A stretch of 10,801 nt of DNA, taken from assembly GCA_944388825.1 (NCBI GenBank), contig CALXKG010000141.1:1-10801 (forward strand), written 5' to 3'. The DNA comes from an uncultured Clostridia bacterium. Lineage in GTDB: Bacteria; Bacillota; Clostridia; Oscillospirales; Ruminococcaceae. The notes under the pieces are model-generated. The model was given only the letters and a program-made list of their open reading frames with translations. It was not told the DNA's origin and ran no database searches. How positions within the stretch are numbered: position 1 is the stretch's first letter; the number at the start of each line of letters is the position of its first letter. Positions 1-6,336 of the stretch are shown piece after piece. The position numbers were made by a program, and so were the translations under genes.

Positions 1-218
1 TGATAAACCGCGTCCGCTCGGATTCGTTCCCCGATACGCTTTATGGGGTACTGACCCAGCCGGGGCAGTTTGCCTCGCTTTCCAACTGGTACGCGAAACG
101 CAGCCCGCCGGACGCCGTCACGCTGGAAGCGGTCGACAGTGTGCTGGATGGGCGGTACATCGACCAGACGATGGGCGCGACCTTTTTTTACGCCCCCCGC
201 TGGACAGGCGGAAGATAG
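1..218 (+). CDS. SleB/CwlJ-family cell-wall hydrolase, C-terminal fragment
   Basis: Only the last 71 residues are present; the 5' end lies outside the window. The reading frame (first full codon at position 3, TAG at 216-218) begins INRVRSDSFPDTLYGVLTQPGQF and ends FFYAPRWTGGR. The pattern NRV-x3-FP-T-GV--QPGQF, followed by a small-residue helix and a final YYxP/FYAP strand, is typical of the Hydrolase_2 domain of SleB and CwlJ. These are spore-cortex or peptidoglycan lytic enzymes. The catalytic glutamate lies in the missing N-terminal part of the domain, so activity cannot be judged. Family members act outside the cytoplasmic membrane, but any signal peptide would be off-window. The fragment suggests an endospore former. 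It could also be a vegetative wall hydrolase of the same family. The family call is fairly secure; the exact subfamily is not. Confidence 0.8.
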   Translation, partial: INRVRSDSFPDTLYGVLTQPGQFASLSNWYAKRSPPDAVTLEAVDSVLDGRYIDQTMGATFFYAPRWTGGR

Positions 219-282
219 TTTGAGACAAGCCTGCAATATTTGTTTACTTTAGATGGACACCGGTTTTTCAAGATCTGAACGG

Positions 283-315
283 AAAAGAGGCCCCTTCCGC
301 TTCCGGAAGGGGCCT
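283..315 (-). terminator. Intrinsic terminator between convergent genes
   Basis: There is a perfect 12-bp GC-rich stem, arms 288-299 and 304-315, closed by a CTTC tetraloop (300-303). On the minus strand the stem is followed by four T (complement of A283-286), so it fits best as the terminator of the phosphoribosyltransferase-like gene. On the + strand no T run follows, but the stem is strong enough that it may also slow or stop transcription from the upstream hydrolase gene. No other structure is visible in the 219-333 gap. Confidence 0.8.
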
Positions 316-333
316 GCCTGCTGATATTGGAAT

Positions 334-972
334 TTACAGCTTGGAATACCCGTAGCTGTTGACGATCGCATCGATACGCTGTCCGGCTTTACACATCGGG
401 CAGTCGGTCGAATGGTAGACTTTGTAGTCCGGTACGTCGGACAGGCTGAAGATCGTCTGGATCGGGATGCCCTTGACCGCCGCTACCGCGCTGAAAACGG
501 CGCTGATGCCGACCGGCAGCCCGCCGTAATAATGGACACAGTCGATCGCCCGGTTGATCGTCTTACCGGTCGTGACCGAAGCGACCAGCAGCAGGACGTG
601 CTTGCCCGCAATCATCCGCTGGACGTTGTCCCGGAACAGCATCTGGTTGCTGGGGTTGATCTCGGGTGTGACGACCGCGATCGACTGGTCACGGTTGAGC
701 CCGGCGAGCCCCGAGTTGGCGATTGCCCGGGCGAGGAATGCGCCGATTATTTCGGTGCCGTCGAGACAGACGATCGTGTCGACCGGCAGGCTGACAAACG
801 CGGTCGCCAGCTCAGCGGCCGCCTCTTTCGCCATCAGGTGCATACACTTGACCGACGTCATATCAATATAATAGTTGACATGGGAATGGCTGGTAGCGAA
901 GTGTCCGGGGATAATGGAAATGGACAGGCGGGGGTTTTTCCGCGACTGCACTTGTATGGCCCGAGTTTCCAT
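334..972 (-). CDS. Phosphoribosyltransferase-fold protein (orotate PRTase-like), altered PRPP motif
   Basis: A 212-residue cytoplasmic protein with the layout of a type I phosphoribosyltransferase: an alternating strand/helix core, a central strand HVLLLV (125-130) and the loop TTGKT (134-138). A helix follows, then GGLPVGISAVFSAV, the post-loop strand typical of orotate PRTases. In active enzymes this stretch reads V-D-D-V-I-T-T-G-G-T, where the two Asp contact the PRPP ribose hydroxyls. Here they align with V130-A131, so both acids are missing. The C-terminus carries CPMC (Cys191, Cys194), similar to the CPLC tail of some bacterial orotate PRTases and possibly metal-binding. The start has a good ribosome site (AAGGAG on the minus strand, 9 nt before ATG), and a strong promoter lies upstream. 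The protein could be a divergent PyrE-like enzyme, a regulator or a ligand-binding protein. The fold call is fairly sure; catalytic function is doubtful. Confidence 0.7.
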   Translation of the reverse strand: METRAIQVQSRKNPRLSISIIPGHFATSHSHVNYYIDMTSVKCMHLMAKEAAAELATAFVSLPVDTIVCLDGTEIIGAFLARAIANSGLAGLNRDQSIAVVTPEINPSNQMLFRDNVQRMIAGKHVLLLVASVTTGKTINRAIDCVHYYGGLPVGISAVFSAVAAVKGIPIQTIFSLSDVPDYKVYHSTDCPMCKAGQRIDAIVNSYGYSKL

Positions 973-1035
973 CTGCTGATGCTCCTTTCCGGATGGATGC
1001 GTTTAAGTGGGAGTGAAGATCCTGCTTCTGTATTT

Positions 1036-1064
1036 ATTTTACCACATTATTTTCACAAAGTAAA
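1036..1064 (-). promoter_or_regulatory. SigA-type promoter of the PRTase-like gene
   Basis: Read on the minus strand: TTTACT (complement of 1059-1064), a 17-bp spacer, and TAAAAT (complement of 1036-1041). Transcription would start near 1029, giving a leader of about 57 nt before the ATG at 972. The surrounding DNA is AT-rich, unlike the coding regions. Confidence 0.7.
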
Positions 1065-1082
1065 TACATTTTGGGAGATTTT

Positions 1083-1100
1083 AATGGAAACCATTCCATT
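1083..1100. promoter_or_regulatory. 7-4-7 inverted repeat, candidate operator
   Basis: AATGGAA (1083-1089) and TTCCATT (1094-1100) form a perfect dyad with the 4-bp spacer ACCA. It lies between two outward-facing promoters: 18 bp upstream of the minus-strand -35 and 33 bp upstream of the metF -35. That placement suits a regulator of one or both sides. The binding protein is unknown, and the dyad could be chance. Confidence 0.35.
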
Positions 1101-1133
1101 CGGCAAAGCGGCGGAAAAGAAGCGCCCGGGCGG

Positions 1134-1162
1134 TTGAAAAAAGCCGGCGAATCGCGTATAAT
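1134..1162 (+). promoter_or_regulatory. SigA-type promoter of the metF operon
   Basis: TTGAAA (1134-1139), a 17-bp spacer and a perfect TATAAT (1157-1162). The expected start is near 1169, which leaves a leader of about 50 nt before the metF ATG. That is too short to hold a SAM-I or cobalamin riboswitch, so control is more likely at the promoter. Confidence 0.8.
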
Positions 1163-1218
1163 AGGCATATAGCAACCTTAGACTGCGGTTTCCCGCGACA
1201 GAAAGACAGGTATCCAGC

Positions 1219-2097
1219 ATGAAAATCACCGATATTGTAAAAAGCAGGCCGGTCACGATCTCCTGCGAGCTGTTCCCGCCCAAGAAGGACAGCGATTTTG
1301 CCGGGGTGGCCGAGGCGGCGGAAAAGATCGCGACCCTCCGCCCCGATTTTATCAGCATCACCTATGGGGCCGGCGGCGGCACCCGGAAAAATACCGTCGA
1401 GATCGCTTCGATGGTGCAGGACCAGTTCCATGTGACTTCGATCGCCCATCTGACCTGCTTCTCCTCGACGCCGGAAGAGGTGGACAGCCTGATCGACGAC
1501 ATAAAGGCCCACCACATTGAGAATATCCTTGCCCTGCGGGGGGATCCGCCGAAAGATGCTTCCGTCCCGCTGCCCGGCTACTATACCCACGCCTGCCAGC
1601 TGATCGAGCAGATCCGCCGCCACGGGGATTTCTGCATCGGCGGAGCCTGCTACCCTGAAGGGCATGTTGAATGCCCCAGCCGTGAGCAGGACCTCGACTA
1701 CCTGAAGATGAAGGTGGACGCAGGCTGCTCTTTCCTGACGACCCAGATGTTTTTTGACAACAACATCCTCTACCGGTTTTTATACCGGGCGCTGGCAAAG
1801 GGGATCGACGTGCCGATCTTTGCCGGCATCATGCCGGTCATCAACGCCCGGCAGATCCAGCGGTCGGTCCAGCTTTCCGGCACCGAACTGCCGAACCGCT
1901 TTATCGGCATCATCGACCGGTTTGGCAGCGACCCGCAGGCGATGAAGCAGGCGGGTATTGCCTACGCGACCGAGCAGATCATCGACCTGATCGCCAACGG
2001 GGTCAAGGGCATCCACCTTTATACGATGAACCGGCCGGAAGTGGCTGCGGCCATCTTCCACAACCTCTCCCACATCCTTGGGCGGGACGATGTTTGA
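1219..2097 (+). CDS. metF: Methylenetetrahydrofolate reductase
   Basis: This flavoprotein reduces 5,10-methylenetetrahydrofolate to 5-methyltetrahydrofolate, the methyl donor for methionine synthase. The 292-residue length is close to E. coli MetF (296). Family marks along the TIM barrel include the N-terminal SCELFPPK, with Glu17 matching the catalytic Glu28 of E. coli. They also include ISITYGAGG near residue 50, LALRGDPP with Asp109 in the flavin-contacting position, GGACYPEGH, the strand FLTTQMFFDN and IPIFAGIMP, and the C-terminal VKGIHLYTMNR. The ATG at 1219 gives the normal N-terminus; the Shine-Dalgarno is weak (ACAGG). It is the first gene of a three-gene operon: its stop overlaps the next gene by 8 bp, and metH follows, so reductase and methyl acceptor enzyme are made together. 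The electron donor (NADH or a reduced ferredoxin route) cannot be read from the sequence. Confidence 0.97.
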   Translation: MKITDIVKSRPVTISCELFPPKKDSDFAGVAEAAEKIATLRPDFISITYGAGGGTRKNTVEIASMVQDQFHVTSIAHLTCFSSTPEEVDSLIDDIKAHHIENILALRGDPPKDASVPLPGYYTHACQLIEQIRRHGDFCIGGACYPEGHVECPSREQDLDYLKMKVDAGCSFLTTQMFFDNNILYRFLYRALAKGIDVPIFAGIMPVINARQIQRSVQLSGTELPNRFIGIIDRFGSDPQAMKQAGIAYATEQIIDLIANGVKGIHLYTMNRPEVAAAIFHNLSHILGRDDV

Positions 2098-2746
2098 GCC
2101 GGTAAGCCGCCAGGAAATCGCCCGCTACCTCGGCTATAAAGGCCATGCGCCGGATAGCCGAACGGAGGGGCTGATGGAGGAATGCCTGCGGGAACTGGAA
2201 GCAGCCGCCTCCCCTCGTCAGGTCAGCTGCCGGGTACCGGTGCGGCTGGAAGGGGAGACTGTCCGTTTGGGCGGGCTGCCGGGGGAGAGCCGGTCGCTGG
2301 CGCGGCATTTGCAGGGCTGCCCGGAGGCGTTCCTGTTTGCCGCAACCCTCGGCCCTGGCGTCGCCCAGCCGCTCCGCCGGTACGGACGAACCCAGGGCTC
2401 CAAAGCGGCGGTTTTGCAGGCGGCGTCGGCCGCCGCGGCCGAGTACTGGTGCGACCGGTGTCAGGAAGAACTTGCGGCCGGCCTTCCGTCTGGGTTTTCC
2501 CTCCGCTCCCGGTTCAGCCCGGGGTACGGCGACCTGCCGCTTGCCTTCCAGCGGCCGCTGCTGGAATTTTTACAGGCCAGCCGGCGGATCGGCGTCGGTC
2601 TGACCGGCAGCCTTTTGATGATCCCGTCCAAATCGGTGTCGGCCATCATCGGCATCCGCTGCGGGGAGGCGGAGAAGGCGGAAACGTGCGCCGGGTGCGG
2701 GAGCATAGACTGCCCTTATCGGCGGGAAAAGAAAGAAGGGGATTGA
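2090..2746 (+). CDS. Stand-alone methionine synthase reactivation-domain protein
   Basis: A 218-residue protein resembling the C-terminal activation domain of cobalamin-dependent methionine synthase. That domain binds S-adenosylmethionine and supports reductive methylation of the oxidised cofactor. The diagnostic stretch is RFSPGYGD (141-148), followed by LTGSLLMIPSKSVSAIIGI, which matches the AdoMet-binding core of MetH. A central helical part has FLFAATLGPG (81-90). The C-terminus carries Cys200, Cys203 and Cys208 in C-x2-C-x4-CPYR, a likely metal or iron-sulfur site absent from the E. coli MetH activation domain. I chose the ATG at 2090, which overlaps metF by 8 bp; a TTG at 2078 has no ribosome site. 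The next gene, metH, begins 1 bp after this stop and lacks this domain, so the two products probably form a split methionine synthase, as in Thermotoga maritima. The electron donor is unknown. Confidence 0.85.
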   Translation: MFEPVSRQEIARYLGYKGHAPDSRTEGLMEECLRELEAAASPRQVSCRVPVRLEGETVRLGGLPGESRSLARHLQGCPEAFLFAATLGPGVAQPLRRYGRTQGSKAAVLQAASAAAAEYWCDRCQEELAAGLPSGFSLRSRFSPGYGDLPLAFQRPLLEFLQASRRIGVGLTGSLLMIPSKSVSAIIGIRCGEAEKAETCAGCGSIDCPYRREKKEGD

Positions 2747-2747
2747 G

Positions 2748-5132
2748 ATGGAAACCATTCGCGCGCTTTTAGGAAGCCGGGTGTTGTTCTTTGACGGCGG
2801 TATGGGCACGCTGCTGCAACAGCGGGGGCTTGCGCCGGGGGAACTGCCGGAGAGCTGGAACCTGACCCATCCGGAAGAAGTCCTGGCCATCCACCGGGAT
2901 TACTTAGCGGCCGGGGCCGATTTTATCACCGCCAACACCTTTGGGGCCAACCGGCTCAAACTGCACGGGGAACCGTATTCCGTCCCCGAACTGACCGCCG
3001 CCGGGGTACGTCTCGCGCGGCAGGCGGTGGAATTGTCCGGGCGTCCGGCCTTTGTCGCCCTTGACGTCGGTCCTACCGGCAAATTGCTCCAGCCGATGGG
3101 GGACCTGCCTTTTGAAGAGGCGGTCGCCGCTTTTCAGGAAACGGTAAAAGCCGGGGTAGAAGCCGGGGCCGACTGCGTTATCATTGAAACGATGAGCGAC
3201 CTTGGCGAGATCAAAGCGGCGGTATTGGCGGCCAAAGAATGCTGCGGCCTGCCGGTCTTTGTGACGATGGTCTTTGACGAGCGGCGGCGGCTGTTGACCG
3301 GCGCCGATATCCCGGCGGCGGTCGCGATGCTGGAGGGGCTGCGGGTAGACGCGCTGGGCCTCAACTGCGGCTTTGGGCCAAAGCAGATGCTTCCGCTGAT
3401 GGACGAGCTGGAAAGCTGCTGTTCGATCCCCATCCTGGTCAGCCCAAACGCCGGCCTGCCGGTCGTCGTCGACGGGCAGACGGTCTACAATGTGCCGCCG
3501 GAAGAATTTGCGTCCGATATGGCGGAAATCGTCCGGAAAGGCGCCTGGATGGTGGGCGGCTGCTGCGGGACGACGCCGGAGCATATCCGTGCCGAGGCGG
3601 CGGCCTGTAAAGGGATTTTGCCCCGTCTTTTGCCGGATAACCGCCGGACGGTCGTCAGTTCCGGCAATATGGCGGTGGAGATCGGCGGACGGCCGGTCGT
3701 CATCGGCGAGCGGATCAATCCCACCGGCAAAAAGCGGTTTAAACAGGCGCTGCGGGAAGGGGATATCGACTACCTGTTAAATGAAGGGCTGAAGCAGGTG
3801 GACAGCGGCGCCGATATCCTCGACGTCAACGTCGGTCTCCCGGAGATCGACGAGGTCGAGATGATGCGCCGGACGGTACAGGAACTGCAGGGCGTCTTAA
3901 ACCTTCCCCTTCAGATCGACACCACCAGCCCTGCCGCGATGGAAGCGGCGATGCGGGCCTATGTCGGCAAGCCGATGGTCAACTCGGTCAACGGAAAAGA
4001 AGAAGTCATGGAATCGGTCTTCCCGCTGGTGCAGCAATACGGCGGGGTAGTCGTCGCCCTGACGATTGACGAGGGCGGTATCCCGGAAGACGCCGAAGGG
4101 CGGCTTGCAATCGCCGAAAAGATCGTCCGCCGGGCGGCGGACTTCGGCATCGGCCGGGAAGATATCGTCGTCGACGCGCTGACCATGACGGTCTCCTCCG
4201 ACCAGCGGGCGGCGGAAGTGACCTTGCAAGCCTTGAAGCTGATCAAAGAAAGGCTTGGGGTCAAGACGGTCCTCGGGGTCTCCAACGTCTCCTTTGGCCT
4301 GCCGCGGCGGGAGGTCATCAACAGCGCCTTCCTGACGCTTGCGCTTTCCGCCGGCCTGGACGCCGCGATCCTGAACCCCGGCAGCGAACGGATGATGGAG
4401 ATGATCGCCGCCTATGGCGCCCTCTCCGGGAAGGACGCCCACTGTGCCGGCTATATCGCCCGGATGGGAGCGGAGCCGTCCCCGCAGCCTCAGCCCGCCG
4501 GCCAGGTGATGTCCCTCTCCCAGGCGGTCGCCCGGGGGATGAAGGCGGAAGCGGTCGCCGGGACCAGGCAGCTTCTTTCCGAAAAAGCGCCGATGGAGGT
4601 CATAAACGGGGTTCTAATCCCCGCCCTGGACGCGGTTGGAAAAGGCTTTGAACAGGGGACGGTCTTTCTGCCGCAGCTGCTGATGAGCGCTGAAGCGGCG
4701 GGCGCAGCCTTCGATTTTTTGAAGGAGGAGATGCGCCGGACCGGTACGGCTGGGGAGAAGAAAGGCAAAATCGTTATTGCCACCGTCAAAGGGGATATCC
4801 ACGACATCGGCAAGAATATCGTCCGGGTGCTGCTGGAAAACTACGGCTTTGACGTGATAGACCTTGGGAAGGACGTCCCGCCCGAGACGGTTGTCGAAAC
4901 GGTCCTGCGGGAAAAGGTCAAACTGGTGGGCTTAAGCGCCCTGATGACGACGACCGTCCCGGCGATGGAAGAGACGATCCGTCAGCTGCGAGCTGCCGAC
5001 CCGGCGATCAGGGTTGTGGTCGGAGGGGCGGTTATGACCCGGGAGTACGCCGACCGGATCGGGGCGGACTGCTACGCGCCCGACGCGATGGCGACCGTTT
5101 ATTACGCCCAGAAATGCCTGGCAGGGGAATAA
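2748..5132 (+). CDS. metH: Cobalamin-dependent methionine synthase, short form lacking the activation domain
   Basis: Transfers a methyl group from 5-methyltetrahydrofolate through cob(I)alamin to homocysteine, giving methionine and tetrahydrofolate. Four modules are visible in 794 residues. (1) A homocysteine-binding barrel, about 1-300, with zinc ligands Cys207 (LNCGFGP) and Cys272-Cys273 (GGCCGTT), the same numbering as in T. maritima MetH. (2) A pterin-binding DHPS-like barrel, about 310-570, starting VIGERINPTGKK, with DILDVNVGLPEID and QIDTTSP. (3) The helical cobalamin cap, about 590-660. (4) A cobalamin-binding Rossmann domain, about 670-794, with D683-x-H685-x2-G688; His685 is the lower axial cobalt ligand. 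The activation domain of full-length MetH (E. coli, about 1,227 residues) is absent and is supplied by the preceding gene. The ATG has a good ribosome site (AAGGGGA) and starts 1 bp after the upstream stop. Cytoplasmic; needs cobalamin supply. Confidence 0.97.
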   Translation: METIRALLGSRVLFFDGGMGTLLQQRGLAPGELPESWNLTHPEEVLAIHRDYLAAGADFITANTFGANRLKLHGEPYSVPELTAAGVRLARQAVELSGRPAFVALDVGPTGKLLQPMGDLPFEEAVAAFQETVKAGVEAGADCVIIETMSDLGEIKAAVLAAKECCGLPVFVTMVFDERRRLLTGADIPAAVAMLEGLRVDALGLNCGFGPKQMLPLMDELESCCSIPILVSPNAGLPVVVDGQTVYNVPPEEFASDMAEIVRKGAWMVGGCCGTTPEHIRAEAAACKGILPRLLPDNRRTVVSSGNMAVEIGGRPVVIGERINPTGKKRFKQALREGDIDYLLNEGLKQVDSGADILDVNVGLPEIDEVEMMRRTVQELQGVLNLPLQIDTTSPAAMEAAMRAYVGKPMVNSVNGKEEVMESVFPLVQQYGGVVVALTIDEGGIPEDAEGRLAIAEKIVRRAADFGIGREDIVVDALTMTVSSDQRAAEVTLQALKLIKERLGVKTVLGVSNVSFGLPRREVINSAFLTLALSAGLDAAILNPGSERMMEMIAAYGALSGKDAHCAGYIARMGAEPSPQPQPAGQVMSLSQAVARGMKAEAVAGTRQLLSEKAPMEVINGVLIPALDAVGKGFEQGTVFLPQLLMSAEAAGAAFDFLKEEMRRTGTAGEKKGKIVIATVKGDIHDIGKNIVRVLLENYGFDVIDLGKDVPPETVVETVLREKVKLVGLSALMTTTVPAMEETIRQLRAADPAIRVVVGGAVMTREYADRIGADCYAPDAMATVYYAQKCLAGE

Positions 5133-5138
5133 TAGGAT

Positions 5139-5174
5139 AAAAAACAGCCCCTCCGGTAAAAACTGGAGGGGCTG
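5139..5174 (-). terminator. Intrinsic terminator between metH and the PHP phosphatase gene
   Basis: A 10-bp perfect stem (5145-5154 with 5165-5174), extendable by a G-T and a G-C pair to 12 bp, around an A-rich loop (5157-5162). On the minus strand it is followed by six T (complement of A5139-5144), which makes it a textbook terminator for the phosphatase gene. On the + strand it comes 12 bp after the metH stop with no T run, so it may act more weakly there. Confidence 0.88.
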
Positions 5175-5196
5175 CAAACTGTATGGATTGTGATGT

Positions 5197-6015
5197 TCAG
5201 GACTCGATCGGGATCAGGGTCGGCCGCCGGTCCTCATAGAGGGCGATATAGTCAAACCCGGCTTGTTTGGCGAGGATCGCCGATTCGCTCCACCCGGAGC
5301 CGATGTCGGCCGCACGGTGGGCGTCTGAACCGATCGTGACGATCTGCCCGCCCAGGCTGCGGTAAAGTTTCAGCAGGTCGAGGCCCGGCAGCGTCGTCGA
5401 GATCTCCTGCCGGAAACCGGTCGAGTTGATCTCGATGCCCTTGCCCCGCTCGATGACCCGGCGGAAAATGGGAATCAGCTGTTCTTCATATTCCATCATG
5501 TCAACCGGCGTGCCCTGTTTGGCGGCATAGAGGCGGATCACGTCAATATGCCCCAGGCAGTCGAAATCCCCTTCGTCCGCCAGATCGTACATCGCGTCAA
5601 AATAGTTCAGGCAGATGTCTTCCACATTTTTGGCGTTGTAGGCGACATTGGAAAGGGTCAGCGTGCCGATTTTATGAATGCTCCCGATGACATAGTCGAA
5701 CTGGAAGCTTTCCAGCACCGATTTGGCCAGCGCGGGGTTGACCATCGGCTGTCCCAGTTCGATCCCTTTGCGGACGATCAGCTGTCCTTCAAACTGCTTC
5801 TGCGCCGCCTCGATATCGGCCATCAGCTTTTCCAGATAGCGGAGGTTGAAAAAGCCGACCGGGTAGCCCGGGGCGTCGAACGCAAAATGGTCTGTGCTCG
5901 CGATTTCCTGGAAACCCTTCTGGATCGCCGTGCGGCAGAGTTCCTCTACCGGGGTTCTGGAGTCGGGAGAGTGCATACTGTGCATATGGTAGTCCGCGTG
6001 GTATCTTCTGCTCAT
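5197..6015 (-). CDS. PHP-domain phosphoesterase, probable histidinol-phosphatase (HisK type)
   Basis: A 272-residue PHP-family metal-dependent phosphoesterase. The metal-binding set is complete and in the usual order: His10 and His12 (DYHMHS), His15, Asp42-His43 (STDHF), Glu86 (GIELGQ), His114 (GSIHKI), His156 (GHIDVIR), and Asp231 with His233 (GSDAHRAADIG). The length and these motifs match HisK-type histidinol-phosphatases, which remove phosphate from histidinol phosphate in histidine synthesis. No other his gene is near, so a different small phosphoester substrate is possible. The minus-strand ATG at 6015 starts the protein just before the first motif; AAAGG lies 11 nt upstream. It has its own promoter (6074-6103) and its own terminator (5139-5174), so it is probably monocistronic. 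The fold and metal site are sure; the substrate is inferred from the family. Confidence 0.82.
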   Translation of the reverse strand: MSRRYHADYHMHSMHSPDSRTPVEELCRTAIQKGFQEIASTDHFAFDAPGYPVGFFNLRYLEKLMADIEAAQKQFEGQLIVRKGIELGQPMVNPALAKSVLESFQFDYVIGSIHKIGTLTLSNVAYNAKNVEDICLNYFDAMYDLADEGDFDCLGHIDVIRLYAAKQGTPVDMMEYEEQLIPIFRRVIERGKGIEINSTGFRQEISTTLPGLDLLKLYRSLGGQIVTIGSDAHRAADIGSGWSESAILAKQAGFDYIALYEDRRPTLIPIES

Positions 6016-6073
6016 GGGAACTCAAACCTTTCTTTTTGGCGGTCGGCGGGGGTATTCCCCCTTACTTTCTTTC

Positions 6074-6103
6074 ATTTTACCGCAAAGGGCGGCTGTTCGT
6101 CAA
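6074..6103 (-). promoter_or_regulatory. SigA-type promoter of the PHP phosphatase gene
   Basis: On the minus strand: TTGACG (complement of 6098-6103), an 18-bp spacer, and TAAAAT (complement of 6074-6079). The start is expected near 6067, giving a leader of about 50 nt that contains a small G5/C5 hairpin (6048-6061). Confidence 0.72.
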
Positions 6104-6112
6104 CCCCCGGGC

Positions 6113-6257
6113 GGGAAAAATCAGGCGAAAATCCGCCCGATTTTGTGCTTTTTCCCGGAAGTTTCCAGGCGGGGAGCAGATTTGCCGGATGGGAAGACGC
6201 GGAAAAATGAGGGAAACGTAACTTTTTCGCGCACAAGGGAAAAAGGTTTGTTTTTCC
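6113..6257. repeat. Three A-tract/T-tract inverted repeats
   Basis: Dyad 1: GGGAAAAA (6113-6120) with TTTTTCCC (6149-6156), plus nested arms AAAAT (6128-6132) and ATTTT (6140-6144). Dyad 2: CGCG-g-AAAAA (6198-6207, one bulged G) with TTTTTCGCG (6223-6231). Dyad 3: GGAAAAA (6238-6244) with TTTTTCC (6251-6257), which covers the -35 of the ruv promoter. All three share a G/C-flanked A5 arm facing a T5 arm. They may be protein-binding sites, curved DNA or short hairpins; the function is not known. Confidence 0.45.
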
Positions 6258-6276
6258 AGTCCCGGTGTGGTATAAT
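6248..6276 (+). promoter_or_regulatory. Extended -10 promoter of the ruv operon
   Basis: TTGTTT (6248-6253), a 17-bp spacer and a perfect TATAAT (6271-6276), preceded by TGG so that it has the TGn extended -10 element. The start is expected near 6283, only a few bases before the hairpin at 6287-6311. Confidence 0.78.
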
Positions 6277-6286
6277 AATACAGATA

Positions 6287-6311
6287 CCCCCGGGGCGGCT
6301 GTCCCCGGGGG
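6287..6311 (+). promoter_or_regulatory. Stem-loop at the 5' end of the ruv transcript
   Basis: A perfect 9-bp stem of only G and C (6287-6295 with 6303-6311) around a 7-nt loop. It begins about 4 nt after the expected transcription start and ends 25 nt before the ruvC ATG. No T run follows, so it is not a terminator by itself. Hairpins at the extreme 5' end can protect mRNA from 5'-dependent decay, which is a plausible role. Confidence 0.55.
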
Positions 6312-6336
6312 AAGAGAAAACGGAAGGGGCGGGAAG

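Larger units (their letters stand above)
6016..6336. other. 321-bp divergent intergenic region, PHP gene / ruvC
   Basis: No gene is supported here. The region holds the promoter of the PHP gene (minus), the ruv promoter (plus), three A5/T5 dyads between or at the promoters (6113-6156, 6198-6231, 6238-6257), and a hairpin at the ruv transcript start (6287-6311). A short G5/C5 hairpin (6048-6061) lies in the PHP gene leader, about 32 nt before its ATG. Base composition is patchy, with A and T runs inside otherwise GC-rich DNA. I see no LexA-like box. Confidence 0.75.

Noticed and set aside
412..1137. Long + strand open frame opposite the PRTase-like gene
   Set aside because: It is a GC-rich antisense shadow: Asp/Arg-rich with no family motif and no ribosome site, and the minus strand encodes a coherent fold with promoter and terminator.
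1163..1218. Possible SAM or cobalamin riboswitch upstream of metF
   Set aside because: The leader from the predicted start is only about 50 nt and has just a 4-bp stem (1185-1196). No SAM-I, SAM-II or B12-box core is recognisable.
2078..2089. TTG start adding four residues to the reactivation protein
   Set aside because: There is no purine-rich site before it; the ATG at 2090 follows a GGGCGGG stretch and gives a normal overlap with metF.
3897..4442. Minus-strand open frame inside metH
   Set aside because: Shadow of the pterin-binding domain of MetH; no start signal and no recognisable motif.
6080..6270. LexA/SOS box controlling ruvCAB
   Set aside because: No GAAC-N4-GTTC type palindrome is present. 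The dyads seen are A5/T5 elements of a different kind.
6265..6336. Upstream GTG start extending RuvC by 24 residues
   Set aside because: The codon lies inside the -35/-10 region, the extension would cover the 5' hairpin, and RuvC normally begins right at MRILGIDPG.
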